Source: Paraburkholderia caffeinitolerans (GTDB taxonomy: Bacteria > Pseudomonadota > Gammaproteobacteria > Burkholderiales > Burkholderiaceae). Taken from it: a stretch of 64,000 nucleotides of DNA. Where the stretch lies: contig NZ_CADIKL010000032.1 of NCBI RefSeq assembly GCF_902859945.1, forward strand, positions 1 through 64,000, written 5' to 3'. The notes below the pieces were generated by a model, which did no database searches, was not told where the DNA came from, and saw nothing but the letters and a program-made list of their open reading frames with translations. Shown here piece by piece: positions 19,297 to 28,578 of the stretch. A program made the translations under genes and the position numbers. How positions within the stretch are numbered: the first letter of the stretch is position 1; the number at the start of each line of letters is the position of its first letter.

Positions 19297-20889
19297 GTGC
19301 TCTCTACCGCCAACATCACCATGCAATTCGGGCCGAAGCCCTTGTTCGAGAACATCTCGGTCAAATTCGGCGAGGGCAACCGCTATGGCCTGATCGGCGC
19401 GAACGGTTGCGGCAAGTCCACGTTCATGAAGATCCTGGGCGGCGATCTCGAGCAGAGCGCCGGCAACGTGATCCTCGAGCCGAACGTGCGTCTGGGCAAG
19501 CTGCGCCAGGACCAGTTCGCGTATGAAGACGTGCGCGTGCTCGACGTCGTCATGATGGGCCACACGGAAATGTGGGCCGCGATGACCGAGCGCGACGCGA
19601 TCTACGCGAACCCCGAAGCCACAGACGACGACTACATGCACGCCGCTGAACTCGAAGCGAAGTTCGCCGAGTACGACGGCTACACGGCCGAAGCGCGTGC
19701 GGGCGAACTGCTGCTGGGCATCGGCATCGACACGGAATTCCACAACGGTCCGATGAGCGGCGTGGCGCCGGGCTGGAAGTTGCGCGTGCTGCTCGCGCAG
19801 GCGCTGTTCTCGAAGCCGGACGTGCTCCTGCTCGACGAACCGACCAACAACCTCGACATCAACTCGATCCGTTGGCTGGAAGATGTTCTCAACGAGTACA
19901 ACTCGACGATGATCATCATTTCCCACGATCGACACTTCCTGAACCAGGTCTGCACGCACATGGCGGACATGGACTACGGCACGTTGAAGGTCTGGCCGGG
20001 CAACTACGACGACTACATGCTGGCGTCGACGCAGGCGCGTGAGCGTCAGCAGGCCGCGAACCAGAAGGCCAAGGAGCGCGTGGCCGACCTGCAGGACTTC
20101 GTGCGCCGCTTCTCGGCGAACAAGTCGAAGGCGCGTCAGGCAACCAGCCGTCTGAAGATGATCGACAAGATCAAGATCGAGGACTTCAAGCCTTCGTCGC
20201 GTCAGAACCCGTTCATCCGCTTCGAGTTCGAGAAGAAGCTGCACAACATCGTCGTGGTTGCCGAAGAGATCACGAAGACGTACGAGCGCCGCATCTTCAA
20301 CAAACTCAGCATCAGCGTGCAGCCGGGCGAGCGTATCGCGATCATCGGCGAAAACGGCGCGGGCAAGACCACGCTGTTGCGCTCGCTGCTCGGCAACCTG
20401 GCTGTCGACAACGGCTCGGTGAAGTGGGCCGAAAACGCGAACATCGGCTACATGCCGCAGGACACGTACGAAGAGTTTCCGGCTGACGTCACGCTGATGG
20501 ACTGGATCGACCAGTACCGCCAGGAAGGCGACGACGAGCAATCGGTGCGCGGCACGCTGGGCCGCCTGCTCTTTAACGCCGACGACATCCGCAAGTCGGT
20601 CAAGGTGCTGTCGGGCGGCGAGAAGGGCCGCATGATCTGGGGCAAGCTGATGCTCGGCCGCCACAACGTGCTGCTCATGGACGAGCCCACCAACCACATG
20701 GACATGGAATCGATCGAGTCGCTGCAGATCGCGCTCGAGAAGTTCGAAGGCACGCTCATTTTCGTGTCGCACGACCGCGAGTTCGTGAATGGTCTCGCCA
20801 ACCGCATCATCGAAGTGAAGACCGATGGCAAGATCAACGACTACAGCGGCAACTACGAGGACTTCCTCGCGAGCCAGGGGCTGCATTGA
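19297..20889 (+). CDS. ABC-F family ATPase (YbiT-like)
   Basis: 530 aa from a GTG start at 19297. There are two ABC domains joined by a basic linker, and no membrane segment. Domain 1 has GANGCGKS, signature-like MSGVAPGWKLR and LLLDEPTNNLD. Domain 2 has GENGAGKT, LSGGEKGR and LLMDEPTNHMD. This duplicated soluble form is ABC-F; the linker (RFSANKSKARQATSRLKMIDKI) resembles YbiT. ABC-F proteins act on ribosomes during translation. An inverted AACCTG...CAGGTT around TAAAAT lies about 30 bp upstream (19251-19266) and may be the promoter -10 region. Confidence 0.92.
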   Translation: MLSTANITMQFGPKPLFENISVKFGEGNRYGLIGANGCGKSTFMKILGGDLEQSAGNVILEPNVRLGKLRQDQFAYEDVRVLDVVMMGHTEMWAAMTERDAIYANPEATDDDYMHAAELEAKFAEYDGYTAEARAGELLLGIGIDTEFHNGPMSGVAPGWKLRVLLAQALFSKPDVLLLDEPTNNLDINSIRWLEDVLNEYNSTMIIISHDRHFLNQVCTHMADMDYGTLKVWPGNYDDYMLASTQARERQQAANQKAKERVADLQDFVRRFSANKSKARQATSRLKMIDKIKIEDFKPSSRQNPFIRFEFEKKLHNIVVVAEEITKTYERRIFNKLSISVQPGERIAIIGENGAGKTTLLRSLLGNLAVDNGSVKWAENANIGYMPQDTYEEFPADVTLMDWIDQYRQEGDDEQSVRGTLGRLLFNADDIRKSVKVLSGGEKGRMIWGKLMLGRHNVLLMDEPTNHMDMESIESLQIALEKFEGTLIFVSHDREFVNGLANRIIEVKTDGKINDYSGNYEDFLASQGLH

Positions 20890-20925
20890 GGTTTGGCTCG
20901 TAGTCTGAGCCACGGATGAAAAATG

Positions 20926-20957
20926 AAAACGGGCGGCGCGAATGCGTCGCCCGTTTT
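20926..20957. terminator. Bidirectional terminator between ABC-F gene and secreted-protein gene
   Basis: AAAACGGGCG (20926-20935) pairs with CGCCCGTTTT (20948-20957), and T-rich sequence follows on both sides (GCTTTTTTG to the right). It sits between two convergent genes and can serve both. Confidence 0.85.
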
Positions 20958-20986
20958 GCTTTTTTGCGCGCTACGTGTCTCGTTTG

Positions 20987-21727
20987 TCAGTCGGTGTACT
21001 GCATACTTTTGGGCACGCCATATTTGCCGTTCTTGTATTCGAGCGTGAAGTTCGTGCGTTTCTCCGTCTTCGTGTCGTCCTTGCAGTCGCCATGGTGGAC
21101 CGAGTTGACGGTAACCGACGACAACTCGGTGACTTTCAGCGCCGCATAGCCTTCCTTGCCCGCTGGCCCGAGGCCGAGTATGCGGGTCGTATTGTTGAAG
21201 GTGCCGGCGCAATTGCCGTCCCACTCACCACCAGAATCCGACACGATCAGGCCATCGACGACCGTGCGCAGACTCTGGCCATCGATCACATAGAGGTTCA
21301 ATGCCGCCTGGCCGAACGGATTGATGCGCGAAGAGCCTTCGTGTGTTACGCGCACGCCGAACGCACGGTTTTGTGGTGTGAGTTGGTAGCGTGCTGTATC
21401 GAGCGTCAGGCCGGAGAATCTAACGGCGTCGTAGGAAAAGGCCGACTTCTGAAATTGATGCGCGATGATGGTGCCCGATGCCGTGTCTGCGACCAGCACT
21501 TCGAGATCGTCGGTGCCCTCATCGTCATTGTTGTTCTTCTGTGGCAACGGCAGCGCCGCGATGGTCAACGCTTCATTGGCTGGCCAGATCTTGCAGGCCG
21601 CGTGTTCGGCGTCGAGCGTGCGGCCGGGGTGCAACTGTTGTGTCCACTTCTGGAGGTTGTCCTCGCAACCCGCGTGAGCGAGTAGCGGCGAAAGGCTTGC
21701 AGCGACACCGAGGAGAATGTGTTTCAT
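20987..21727 (-). CDS. Secreted protein of unknown function
   Basis: 246 aa from ATG 21727 (ATG 21736 would add three residues). The N-terminus MKHILLGVAASLSPLLAHA is a standard signal peptide, probably cut after AHA and before Gly-Cys. The mature protein contains three cysteines (GCEDN, HAACK, GNCAG) and a late HHGDCKDD, which could form disulfides. It contains the stretch KNNNDDEGTDDLEVLVAD, suggesting a repeat-propeller-like fold seen in some periplasmic proteins, but I do not recognise a family. It converges on the ABC-F gene. Confidence 0.75.
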   Translation of the reverse strand: MKHILLGVAASLSPLLAHAGCEDNLQKWTQQLHPGRTLDAEHAACKIWPANEALTIAALPLPQKNNNDDEGTDDLEVLVADTASGTIIAHQFQKSAFSYDAVRFSGLTLDTARYQLTPQNRAFGVRVTHEGSSRINPFGQAALNLYVIDGQSLRTVVDGLIVSDSGGEWDGNCAGTFNNTTRILGLGPAGKEGYAALKVTELSSVTVNSVHHGDCKDDTKTEKRTNFTLEYKNGKYGVPKSMQYTD

Positions 21728-21885
21728 ATAGCGCATGGGCGAGTGGCGGAACGCGAAAGTATAAGGACGCGAATGTCGGCATGTGCCGCGCTTGCGCAAT
21801 ACATTACGTAATCGTCAACCACGCTAGAATGCGAAGTTGCTACGGCGCAGATTGCGCTGCAAATGCAAGCGAACACGGAGACACC

Positions 21886-23319
21886 ATGCACAACTACGAC
21901 CAGCTCTACATCAACGGCCAGTGGGTCGCGCCGCACGGCAAGGGCACGATCGACGTAATCGATTCGGGCACCGAGGCCGTCATGGGCCGCATCCCCGAGG
22001 GCAACGAAGCCGATGCCGAAGCGGGCATTGCCGCCGCGCGCGCCGCCTTCGACAAATGGGCCGCGACGAGCTCGCAGGAGCGGGGCGCTTACCTCCAGAA
22101 AATCGCAGAGAACCTCAAGGCCCGCACCGACGAACTCGCCCAACTGATCGCGGGCGAAGTGGGCATGCCGTTGAAACTCGCGCGCGCGATCCAGGTGGGC
22201 GGCCCCGTCTATAACTGGGGCGCTTATGCGAAGCTCGCGAACGAGTTTCAGTACGAGGAGCGCGTGGGCAACTCGCTCATTGTGCGCGAGCCGGTGGGCG
22301 TGGTGGCGGCCATCACGCCGTGGAACTATCCGCTCAACCAGATCACGCTCAAGGTGGCCGCCGCGCTCGCGGCAGGCTGCACCGTCGTGCTCAAGCCGTC
22401 CGAAGTCGCGCCGCTTAACGCGTTCGTGCTCGCCGAGGCGATTCACGAGGCCGGTCTGCCCGCGGGCGTCTTTAATCTCGTGACCGGCTACGGGCCGGTA
22501 GTCGGCGAACTGCTCGCGCGTCATCCCCAAGTCGACATGGTTTCGTTCACGGGTTCGACGCGCGCGGGCAAGCGCGTCTCGGAAGTCGCCTCGGCCACCG
22601 TCAAGCGCGTCGCGTTGGAGCTCGGCGGCAAGTCGGCCTCGGTCGTGCTGGACGATGCCGATTTCGCGGCAGCCGTGAAGGGCACCGTGGGCGCATGCTT
22701 CCTGAACTCGGGCCAGACCTGTTCGGCGCACACGCGCATGATCGTGCCCGAGGCGCGTTACGAAGAAGCGCGTGCACTCGCGAAGGAGGCCGTCGAAGCC
22801 TACACGGTAGGCGACCCGCGCGACGAGAAGGCGAAGCTCGGGCCGCTTGCCTCGAAGGTTCAGCAAGAACGCGTGCAGCAGTACATCGAGCGTGGCATCG
22901 CGGACGGCGCCGAACTCGTGACAGGCGGCGCGGGCATGCCCGAAGGCGTGGCGAAAGGCTTCTTCGTGAAACCGACCGTGTTTGGCCGCGTGCCGCGCGA
23001 CGCCGCGATTGCACAGGAGGAGATCTTCGGCCCGGTGCTCACGATTCTCACGGCGAAAGACGAGGACGACGCCGTCGCCATCGCCAACGACTCGCTCTAT
23101 GGCCTGGGCGGCGCGGTGTGGGCCGGCAGCGACGAGCGCGCGGCACGCGTGGCGCGACGTATCCGCACGGGGCAGATCGACATCAATGGCGGCACCTGGA
23201 ACATGGCCGCGCCGTTCGGGGGTTTCAAGCAGTCCGGCCATGGGCGCGAGAACGGCGTATATGGTCTCGAGGAGTATCTCGAGTACAAGTCGATGCAGTT
23301 CAAGGTGCCCAAACCGTGA
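21886..23319 (+). CDS. NAD(P)-dependent aldehyde dehydrogenase
   Basis: 477 aa from ATG 21886; the upstream extension of the frame has no family resemblance. Cofactor and catalytic marks are present: ITPWNYPL, LKPSEVAPLNA, FTGSTRAGKRV, the general-base Glu in LELGGKSASVV, the nucleophile Cys in NSGQTCSAHTR and the late EEIFGPVL. Length is standard. The specific aldehyde is unknown. It stands alone between a divergent secreted-protein gene and a strong terminator. Confidence 0.9.
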   Translation: MHNYDQLYINGQWVAPHGKGTIDVIDSGTEAVMGRIPEGNEADAEAGIAAARAAFDKWAATSSQERGAYLQKIAENLKARTDELAQLIAGEVGMPLKLARAIQVGGPVYNWGAYAKLANEFQYEERVGNSLIVREPVGVVAAITPWNYPLNQITLKVAAALAAGCTVVLKPSEVAPLNAFVLAEAIHEAGLPAGVFNLVTGYGPVVGELLARHPQVDMVSFTGSTRAGKRVSEVASATVKRVALELGGKSASVVLDDADFAAAVKGTVGACFLNSGQTCSAHTRMIVPEARYEEARALAKEAVEAYTVGDPRDEKAKLGPLASKVQQERVQQYIERGIADGAELVTGGAGMPEGVAKGFFVKPTVFGRVPRDAAIAQEEIFGPVLTILTAKDEDDAVAIANDSLYGLGGAVWAGSDERAARVARRIRTGQIDINGGTWNMAAPFGGFKQSGHGRENGVYGLEEYLEYKSMQFKVPKP

Positions 23320-23375
23320 TCTGACGGTGTTTTCGCGCCTTGCAAATGTTTTGGTGCGACGTTTTGATTTAAGTC

Positions 23376-23411
23376 AAAAACGCGGAGATCCATGGGGATC
23401 TCCGCGTTTTT
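23376..23411. terminator. Strong terminator after the aldehyde dehydrogenase gene
   Basis: AAAAACGCGGAGATCC (23376-23391) pairs perfectly with GGATCTCCGCGTTTTT (23396-23411) around ATGG. The 16-bp stem carries its own T-run on the right and A-run on the left, so it works in both directions. Confidence 0.93.
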
Positions 23412-23490
23412 CATTGATATGAATCAATATCGTCTGTGGGCAGCGCGCGACTATTGATGTTTTGCCACCGACAACGCAAAGCGGTCCACC

Positions 23491-24681
23491 ATGTTTCCTA
23501 ACTATTCTTTCGCGCCGCTCCACATTCGCGGCCGCCAGTTGCTGCCCATCGTGCAAGGCGGCATGGGCGTGGGCGTCTCGGCGCACCGGCTCGCGGGCAG
23601 CGTCGCGCGCGAAGGCGCGCTTGGCACCATTGCGAGCATCGACCTGCGCCATCACCATCCCGACCTCGTAGAACTGTGCCGCGCCGACCCTCGGCACGAA
23701 ACGCTCGAGGGCGCCAATCTCGTCGCGCTCGGTCGCGAAATCGCGGCTGCGCGCGAGCTGGCGCAGGGCAACGGCATGATCGCCGTGAACGTGATGAAAG
23801 CGGTCAATGCCCACGCCGACTACGTGCGCGCGGCCTGCGAGCATGGCGCTGATGCAATCGTCATGGGTGCGGGCCTGCCGCTCGATCTGCCGGATCTCAC
23901 GCAGGGCGTGGACATCGCGCTCATCCCGATCCTTTCCGATGCGCGCGGCGTCTCGCTCGTGCTCAAGAAGTGGATGAAGAAAGGGCGTCTGCCCGACGCC
24001 ATCGTGCTCGAGCACCCCGCACACGCGGGCGGCCACCTCGGCGTGACCGACATCGCCGACATGGACAACGAGCGTTTCGGCTTTGAGCGAATTTTCGAGG
24101 AGCTCGACGGCGTTTATGCGTCGCTCGGCATCACGCGTCGCGAGGTGCCGCTCATCGTGGCGGGCGGCGTCAACAGCCACGAGGCCGTGCGCAAGTGGCT
24201 CGAAGCGGGCGCCAATGGCGTGCAGGTGGGCACGCCGTTCGCCGTGACGGAAGAGGGCGACGCGCACCCGAATTTCAAGCGCGTGCTCGCCGACGCCAAG
24301 CCCGAGGACATCGTCGAGTTTGTGAGCGTGACCGGTCTGCCCGCGCGCGCGGTGAAAACGCCGTGGCTCGATCGTTACCTGCGCAACGAGTCGCGCATCC
24401 GCATCAAGATCGGCTCGAAGAAGAACGCTTGCCCGACGGGGCTCGAATGCCTGTCGGTCTGCGGCCTGCGCGACGGCATCGAAAAATTCGGCCACTTCTG
24501 CATCGACACCCGCCTTTCGGCGGCACTGCGCGGCGATGTCGCGAATGGCCTGTTCTTCCGTGGCCGCGAAGCGTTGCCGTTTGGCAACGCCATTCGCAGC
24601 GTCAGGGACCTGCTGGAGCTGCTTTTGACCGGTGTGACGCGGCCTCAGGTCGCACAACAGCCGGCATTGGCCATGTCCTGA
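23491..24681 (+). CDS. Nitronate-monooxygenase-like flavin oxidoreductase
   Basis: 396 aa, TIM-barrel FMN enzyme of the 2-nitropropane dioxygenase family. It starts with PIVQGGMGVGVSAHRLAG (flavin-binding N-terminus), then has LEHPAHAGGHLG with the conserved His, VPLIVAGGVNSHEAV and ANGVQVGTPFAVTEE (phosphate-binding). A C-terminal Cys cluster (KNACPTGLECLSVCG) is a less common extra that might bind metal or form disulfides. The physiological substrate is uncertain. The downstream gene is ompW, 84 bp away, with no obvious functional link. Confidence 0.82.
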   Translation: MFPNYSFAPLHIRGRQLLPIVQGGMGVGVSAHRLAGSVAREGALGTIASIDLRHHHPDLVELCRADPRHETLEGANLVALGREIAAARELAQGNGMIAVNVMKAVNAHADYVRAACEHGADAIVMGAGLPLDLPDLTQGVDIALIPILSDARGVSLVLKKWMKKGRLPDAIVLEHPAHAGGHLGVTDIADMDNERFGFERIFEELDGVYASLGITRREVPLIVAGGVNSHEAVRKWLEAGANGVQVGTPFAVTEEGDAHPNFKRVLADAKPEDIVEFVSVTGLPARAVKTPWLDRYLRNESRIRIKIGSKKNACPTGLECLSVCGLRDGIEKFGHFCIDTRLSAALRGDVANGLFFRGREALPFGNAIRSVRDLLELLLTGVTRPQVAQQPALAMS

Positions 24682-24765
24682 CAGCCGTCAAATTCGTGAT
24701 GGGAACTCCCGCAGAGAATCTCTGCGGACCTGCGAATCTACGCGGGGATAAAAGGGGTAATCATC

Positions 24766-25410
24766 ATGAAGAGGCAATTGAAATCCGTTGCGGCCGCTGC
24801 CGCATTGGCGCTGGGCGCCGCGTTTGCCGTATCGGCCGCCCACGCCGCCGATAAGCCCGCCACCGGCATCTACGCGGGAGACTGGCTCGTGCGGTTGCGC
24901 GCGATCGCCATCACGCCGCAGGTGAGTTCGAGCGGCGCGCTCAATACGCTCCAAGCCGACGTCAACAACGCGATCGTTCCCGAGCTCGACTTCACCTATA
25001 TGGTGACGAACAACATAGGCGCCGAGCTCATTCTCGGCACGTCGCGCAACCAGGTCACGTCGAGCCTCGGCGCGCTGGGCGGAGTCGGCGTGCTGCCGCC
25101 CACGCTGCTGTTGCAGTATCACTTCAACAACGCAGGAGTGTTCCGGCCATACGTGGGCGCCGGCATCAACTACACGCTGTTCTACAACAACGGGCTGCAC
25201 GCAGGCGGTCAGCCCGTGTCGATCGACAACCATAGCTTTGGCCCGGCGCTGCAGTTCGGCGTCGACTACGAGGTCGCGAAAAACGTTTTCGTGAACGCGG
25301 ACGTCAAGAAGATCTGGATGCGTACGGGCGCGTCGCTCAATGGCTCGTCGCTCGGCACGCTCTATATCGATCCGATCGTGGTGGGCGTGGGTGTCGGCAT
25401 GAAGTTCTGA
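24766..25410 (+). CDS. ompW: OmpW-family outer-membrane porin
   Basis: 214 aa. Signal peptide MKRQLKSVAAAAALALGAAFAVSAAHA, then GDWLVRLRAIAITPQ, PELDFTYMVTNNIGAELILG, LPPTLLLQYHF, FRPYVGAGINYTLFY and the terminal GVGVGMKF with C-terminal Phe for outer-membrane insertion. These are the strand signatures of the eight-stranded OmpW barrel, which carries small hydrophobic compounds. A clear terminator follows at 25440. Confidence 0.93.
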   Translation: MKRQLKSVAAAAALALGAAFAVSAAHAADKPATGIYAGDWLVRLRAIAITPQVSSSGALNTLQADVNNAIVPELDFTYMVTNNIGAELILGTSRNQVTSSLGALGGVGVLPPTLLLQYHFNNAGVFRPYVGAGINYTLFYNNGLHAGGQPVSIDNHSFGPALQFGVDYEVAKNVFVNADVKKIWMRTGASLNGSSLGTLYIDPIVVGVGVGMKF

Positions 25411-25439
25411 GTGCCGCCGCTCGATATCGACACGAAAGC

Positions 25440-25466
25440 AACGCCGGTTCATCCGGCGTTTTTTTT
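25440..25466 (+). terminator. Rho-independent terminator after ompW
   Basis: AACGCCGG (25440-25447) pairs with CCGGCGTT (25453-25460) around TTCAT, followed by TTTTTT. Confidence 0.93.
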
Positions 25467-25485
25467 GCGCCGTGGGCCGCTGGAG

Positions 25486-25689
25486 TCAGGCTCGGCTTTT
25501 CTGGAAGCGCATGGCGGTGCCTTCGCGCTCGATACGCGTCCAGACGGCGCGCTTTTCCTCGTCGGTCAGGAACACCCAGTTCGAAACTTCCGTCGCGGTG
25601 CGGCCGCAGCCTTTGCAGATTTCGTCGAACAGCGTCGAGCACACGCCGATACAGGGGCTGTCGGGAAGGTCGTGGAGATTGGAGGCCAT
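25486..25689 (-). CDS. DUF1289 family small Cys protein
   Basis: 67 aa. It contains DSPCIGVCSTLFDEICKGCGRT with four cysteines spaced C-X3-C-X8-C-X2-C, then a Trp-containing tail (EVSNWVFLTDEEKRAVW). This is the DUF1289 pattern and probably binds a metal. Function is unknown. It converges on ompW. ATG 25689 is preceded by the rest of a GC-rich spacer; no strong ribosome site is seen. Confidence 0.87.
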   Translation of the reverse strand: MASNLHDLPDSPCIGVCSTLFDEICKGCGRTATEVSNWVFLTDEEKRAVWTRIEREGTAMRFQKSRA

Positions 25690-26170
25690 CGATATGTCTT
25701 GGGGCAGGATGGCCGGCGCGCGGACATGCGCACCGGCTTTGCGGAAAACTCCGCTATGTTAATCGATTCGCGGGCGCCGCCTGCTTAGCCGCATTTCGCG
25801 GAGGGACGATGGCCTGGTGGCGGGAGGCGTCGCGCGAATGTTGCGCGGGCCGTTTTTTTGGTGGACAGGGGCCGATAAACGGCTAAAATTGCGCGCGATT
25901 TACTGTCAGCGGCGCCCATTCAGGGCGCGCGCGGGTTTGCGGCCAGCCTGGCTGCACGGCAGGTCCTGTTCCGTTTGTGCGACAGGCCGGCGCGCTTTCT
26001 TTGTCGCCCGGCAGGTTTGATGGTAGTTTCGACGAATTCAGGCGGGGCCGCCCAGGCGGGCCGCCGCTGGGCTGAACACCGGCAGGGACAAGCAGCACGC
26101 AAGCTAACAGGCAGGTTAACAATCAGGCTATCAGGTAGGCCATTAATCAGGCTAACAAGCGGAGAACGGG
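25690..26170. promoter_or_regulatory. Upstream region of the pot operon
   Basis: About 480 bp with no convincing gene. It must contain the pot operon promoter; a GGCTAAAATTG -10-like element occurs near 25881-25891. Just before potF the decamer AATCAGGCTA is repeated directly at 26121 and 26145 (24-bp phase), with related AGGC words in between, which may be regulator sites or just local duplication. Confidence 0.45.
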
Positions 26171-27271
26171 ATGAAGAAACGGGTTTTGGCGAAACTGGCT
26201 GTACTCGCGCTGTGCGCGGCGCCGTGGGTGACGTCGGTGGCGAAGGATACGCAACTGAACGTGTACAACTGGTCCGATTACATCGCTAAAGACACGATTC
26301 CGAACTTCACGAAGCAGACCGGCGTTCAGGTCAAGTACGACAACTACGACAGCGACGATACCCTCCAGGCCAAGCTGCTCGCGGGCAATTCGGGCTACGA
26401 CATCGTGGTGCCGACCAGCAACTATGCGGGCAAGCAGATCGCCGCTGGCATTTTCTCGCCGCTCGACAAGTCGAAGATCCCCAATCTCAAGTATCTCGAT
26501 CCGCAGCTGATGGAACTGGTGGCCGGCGCGGATCCGGGCAACAAATACGCGGTGCCCTGGGCATACGGGACGACGGGTCTGGCCTATAACGTCACGAAGG
26601 CGCAGCAGCTCCTCGGCAAGAATGTGCCGCTCGACAACTGGGACGTCCTCTTCAAGCCCGAGAACATCTCGAAGCTGAAGGCTTGCGGCGTGTCCGTGCT
26701 CGATGCGCCGGATCAGATGTTCGCGGCCGCGCTGCACTATATCGGCAAGGACCCGCTGTCGACGAATCCGGACGACTATCGCGCCGCGCTGGCGATGATG
26801 AAGAAGATCCGCCCGTACATCACGCAGTTCAGCTCGTCGGGCTATATCAATGACCTCGTGGGCGGCGACGTCTGCTTTGCTTACGGTTATTCGGGCGACG
26901 TCGTGATCGCCAAGCATCGCGCGCTCGACGCCAAGAAGCCGTACAAGGTCGAGTACTACATTCCGAAGGGCGGTGCGCCGATCTGGTTCGACGTGATGAC
27001 CATCCCGAAGGATGCGCAGCACAAGGAAGCCGCACTCGAGTGGATCAACTACATCGAGACGCCGCAGGTTCACGCGGCCATCACGAATGCGGTTTACTAC
27101 CCGAGCGCGAACGCCGAGGCACGCAAGTACGTGAACAAGGACATCGCCAACGACCGGGCCGTGTATCCGTCGCCGGAAGTCCTGAAGACGCTGTTCCTGC
27201 TCAAGCCGCTGCCGCCCGAGATCCAGCGTCTGCAGACGCGTCTGTGGACCGAGTTCAAGTCGGGCCGCTGA
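26171..27271 (+). CDS. potF: Putrescine/spermidine-binding periplasmic protein
   Basis: 366 aa, signal peptide MKKRVLAKLAVLALCAAPWVTSVA. The mature part begins LNVYNWSDYIAKDTIPNF, the PotF/PotD opening, and has GYDIVVPTSNYAGKQI, VPWAYGTTGLAYN and YGYSGDVVIA typical of polyamine binding. ATPase and two permeases follow in one direction. Polyamine type cannot be decided from sequence alone, but the PotF-like form favours putrescine. Confidence 0.93.
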   Translation: MKKRVLAKLAVLALCAAPWVTSVAKDTQLNVYNWSDYIAKDTIPNFTKQTGVQVKYDNYDSDDTLQAKLLAGNSGYDIVVPTSNYAGKQIAAGIFSPLDKSKIPNLKYLDPQLMELVAGADPGNKYAVPWAYGTTGLAYNVTKAQQLLGKNVPLDNWDVLFKPENISKLKACGVSVLDAPDQMFAAALHYIGKDPLSTNPDDYRAALAMMKKIRPYITQFSSSGYINDLVGGDVCFAYGYSGDVVIAKHRALDAKKPYKVEYYIPKGGAPIWFDVMTIPKDAQHKEAALEWINYIETPQVHAAITNAVYYPSANAEARKYVNKDIANDRAVYPSPEVLKTLFLLKPLPPEIQRLQTRLWTEFKSGR

Positions 27272-27417
27272 TGCGCTGGCGTGCCGCTTGCCGACTGCGT
27301 TGGTGGTGCGCGTAGTGTCTCCTAATCGTTTTACCCGAGCCCTCGGCATGCTGCCGGGGGCTTTGTTCATCAACCCGGTCCAGCATCAACGCAGAACCAG
27401 GCAGGGCAGAGAGAATC

Positions 27418-28578
27418 ATGAGTGACCAGTCGAGCATGCCGGCAGCCCCCGGCGTGCTGCCTTCGGGCAACGCCACGGCGGATAGCGCCGCGGACAACTT
27501 CGTGCAGGTCGTCGACGTCGTCAAGAAGTTCGGCGAAACGGCGGCCGTCAAGGGTGTCAACCTGTCGGTGAAGAAGGGCGAGCTGTTCGCGCTGCTCGGC
27601 AGCTCGGGCTGCGGCAAGTCCACCTTGCTGCGCATGCTTGCCGGCCTTGAGACGGTGACCTCGGGCAAGATCCTGATCGACGGTGAGGATCTCGCGATGC
27701 TGCCGCCGTACCGTCGCCCGGTCAACATGATGTTCCAGTCGTATGCGCTCTTTCCGCATATGACCGTGGAGTCGAATGTCGGCTTCGGGCTGCGCCAGGA
27801 AGGCGTGAAGAAGGCTGAACTCAAAGACCGCGTGGCCGCTGCGCTCGAACTCGTGCAGATGTCGCGCTTCGCCAAGCGCAAGCCCCATCAGCTTTCGGGC
27901 GGCCAGCAGCAGCGCGTGGCGCTCGCGCGTTCGCTCGTCAAGCGCCCCAAGCTGCTGCTGCTCGACGAGCCGATGTCGGCGCTCGACAAGCAGATTCGCC
28001 AGCGCACGCAGATCGAGCTCGTCAATATTCTCGAAAATGTGGGCGTCACCTGCATCATGGTCACGCACGACCAGGAAGAGGCGATGACGATGGCCGACCG
28101 TCTCGCGGTCATGAGCGAAGGCCAGATCGTGCAACTCGGCGCGCCCAATCAAGTCTACGAGTTTCCTAACAGCCGTTTCTCGGCGGAATTCATCGGCTCC
28201 ACCAATCTGTTCGAGGGCAACGTGGTCGAGGACGAGCCCGATCACGTATTCGTCGAGTCGCCGGACCTGTCCGTGCGTCTTTATGTGAGCCACGGCATCA
28301 CCGGCCCGCTCGGCATGCCCGTTACGATCTCGGTGCGGCCCGAGCGCATTGCGCTCACACGCAAGCCGCCCGAGGGCACATTCAACTGGGGCAAGGGCGT
28401 CGTCAAGAATGTCGCGTACATGGGCGGCTACTCGCTTTATCACGTCCAGCTCGAATCGGGTAAGACCGTGATCGCGAACATGTCGAGCCTCGCGCTCTCC
28501 GAGATCGACTCGCCTACTTGGGAAGACGAGGTCTATGTGCGCTGGAGCGCATCGGCCGGGGTGGTGCTGACGTCATGA
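27418..28578 (+). CDS. potG: Polyamine ABC importer ATPase
   Basis: 386 aa. Walker A GSSGCGKST, signature LSGGQQQR, Walker B LLLLDEPMSALD, H-loop VTHDQEEAM, and a C-terminal regulatory TOBE-like domain (FIGSTNLFEGNVVED onwards). This is standard PotG/PotA. The gap to potF is 146 bp with a GC-rich CCTCGGCATGCTGCCGGGGG stem-like element in it; the stop overlaps potH (ATGA). Confidence 0.93.
   Translation: MSDQSSMPAAPGVLPSGNATADSAADNFVQVVDVVKKFGETAAVKGVNLSVKKGELFALLGSSGCGKSTLLRMLAGLETVTSGKILIDGEDLAMLPPYRRPVNMMFQSYALFPHMTVESNVGFGLRQEGVKKAELKDRVAAALELVQMSRFAKRKPHQLSGGQQQRVALARSLVKRPKLLLLDEPMSALDKQIRQRTQIELVNILENVGVTCIMVTHDQEEAMTMADRLAVMSEGQIVQLGAPNQVYEFPNSRFSAEFIGSTNLFEGNVVEDEPDHVFVESPDLSVRLYVSHGITGPLGMPVTISVRPERIALTRKPPEGTFNWGKGVVKNVAYMGGYSLYHVQLESGKTVIANMSSLALSEIDSPTWEDEVYVRWSASAGVVLTS

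Noticed and set aside
25817..26020. 67-codon frame before potF
   Set aside because: Arg/Ala-rich chance frame in GC-rich DNA with no ribosome site.
26121..26154. Riboswitch or RNA element before potF
   Set aside because: Only a direct 10-bp repeat is visible; no conserved stem pattern that I can name.
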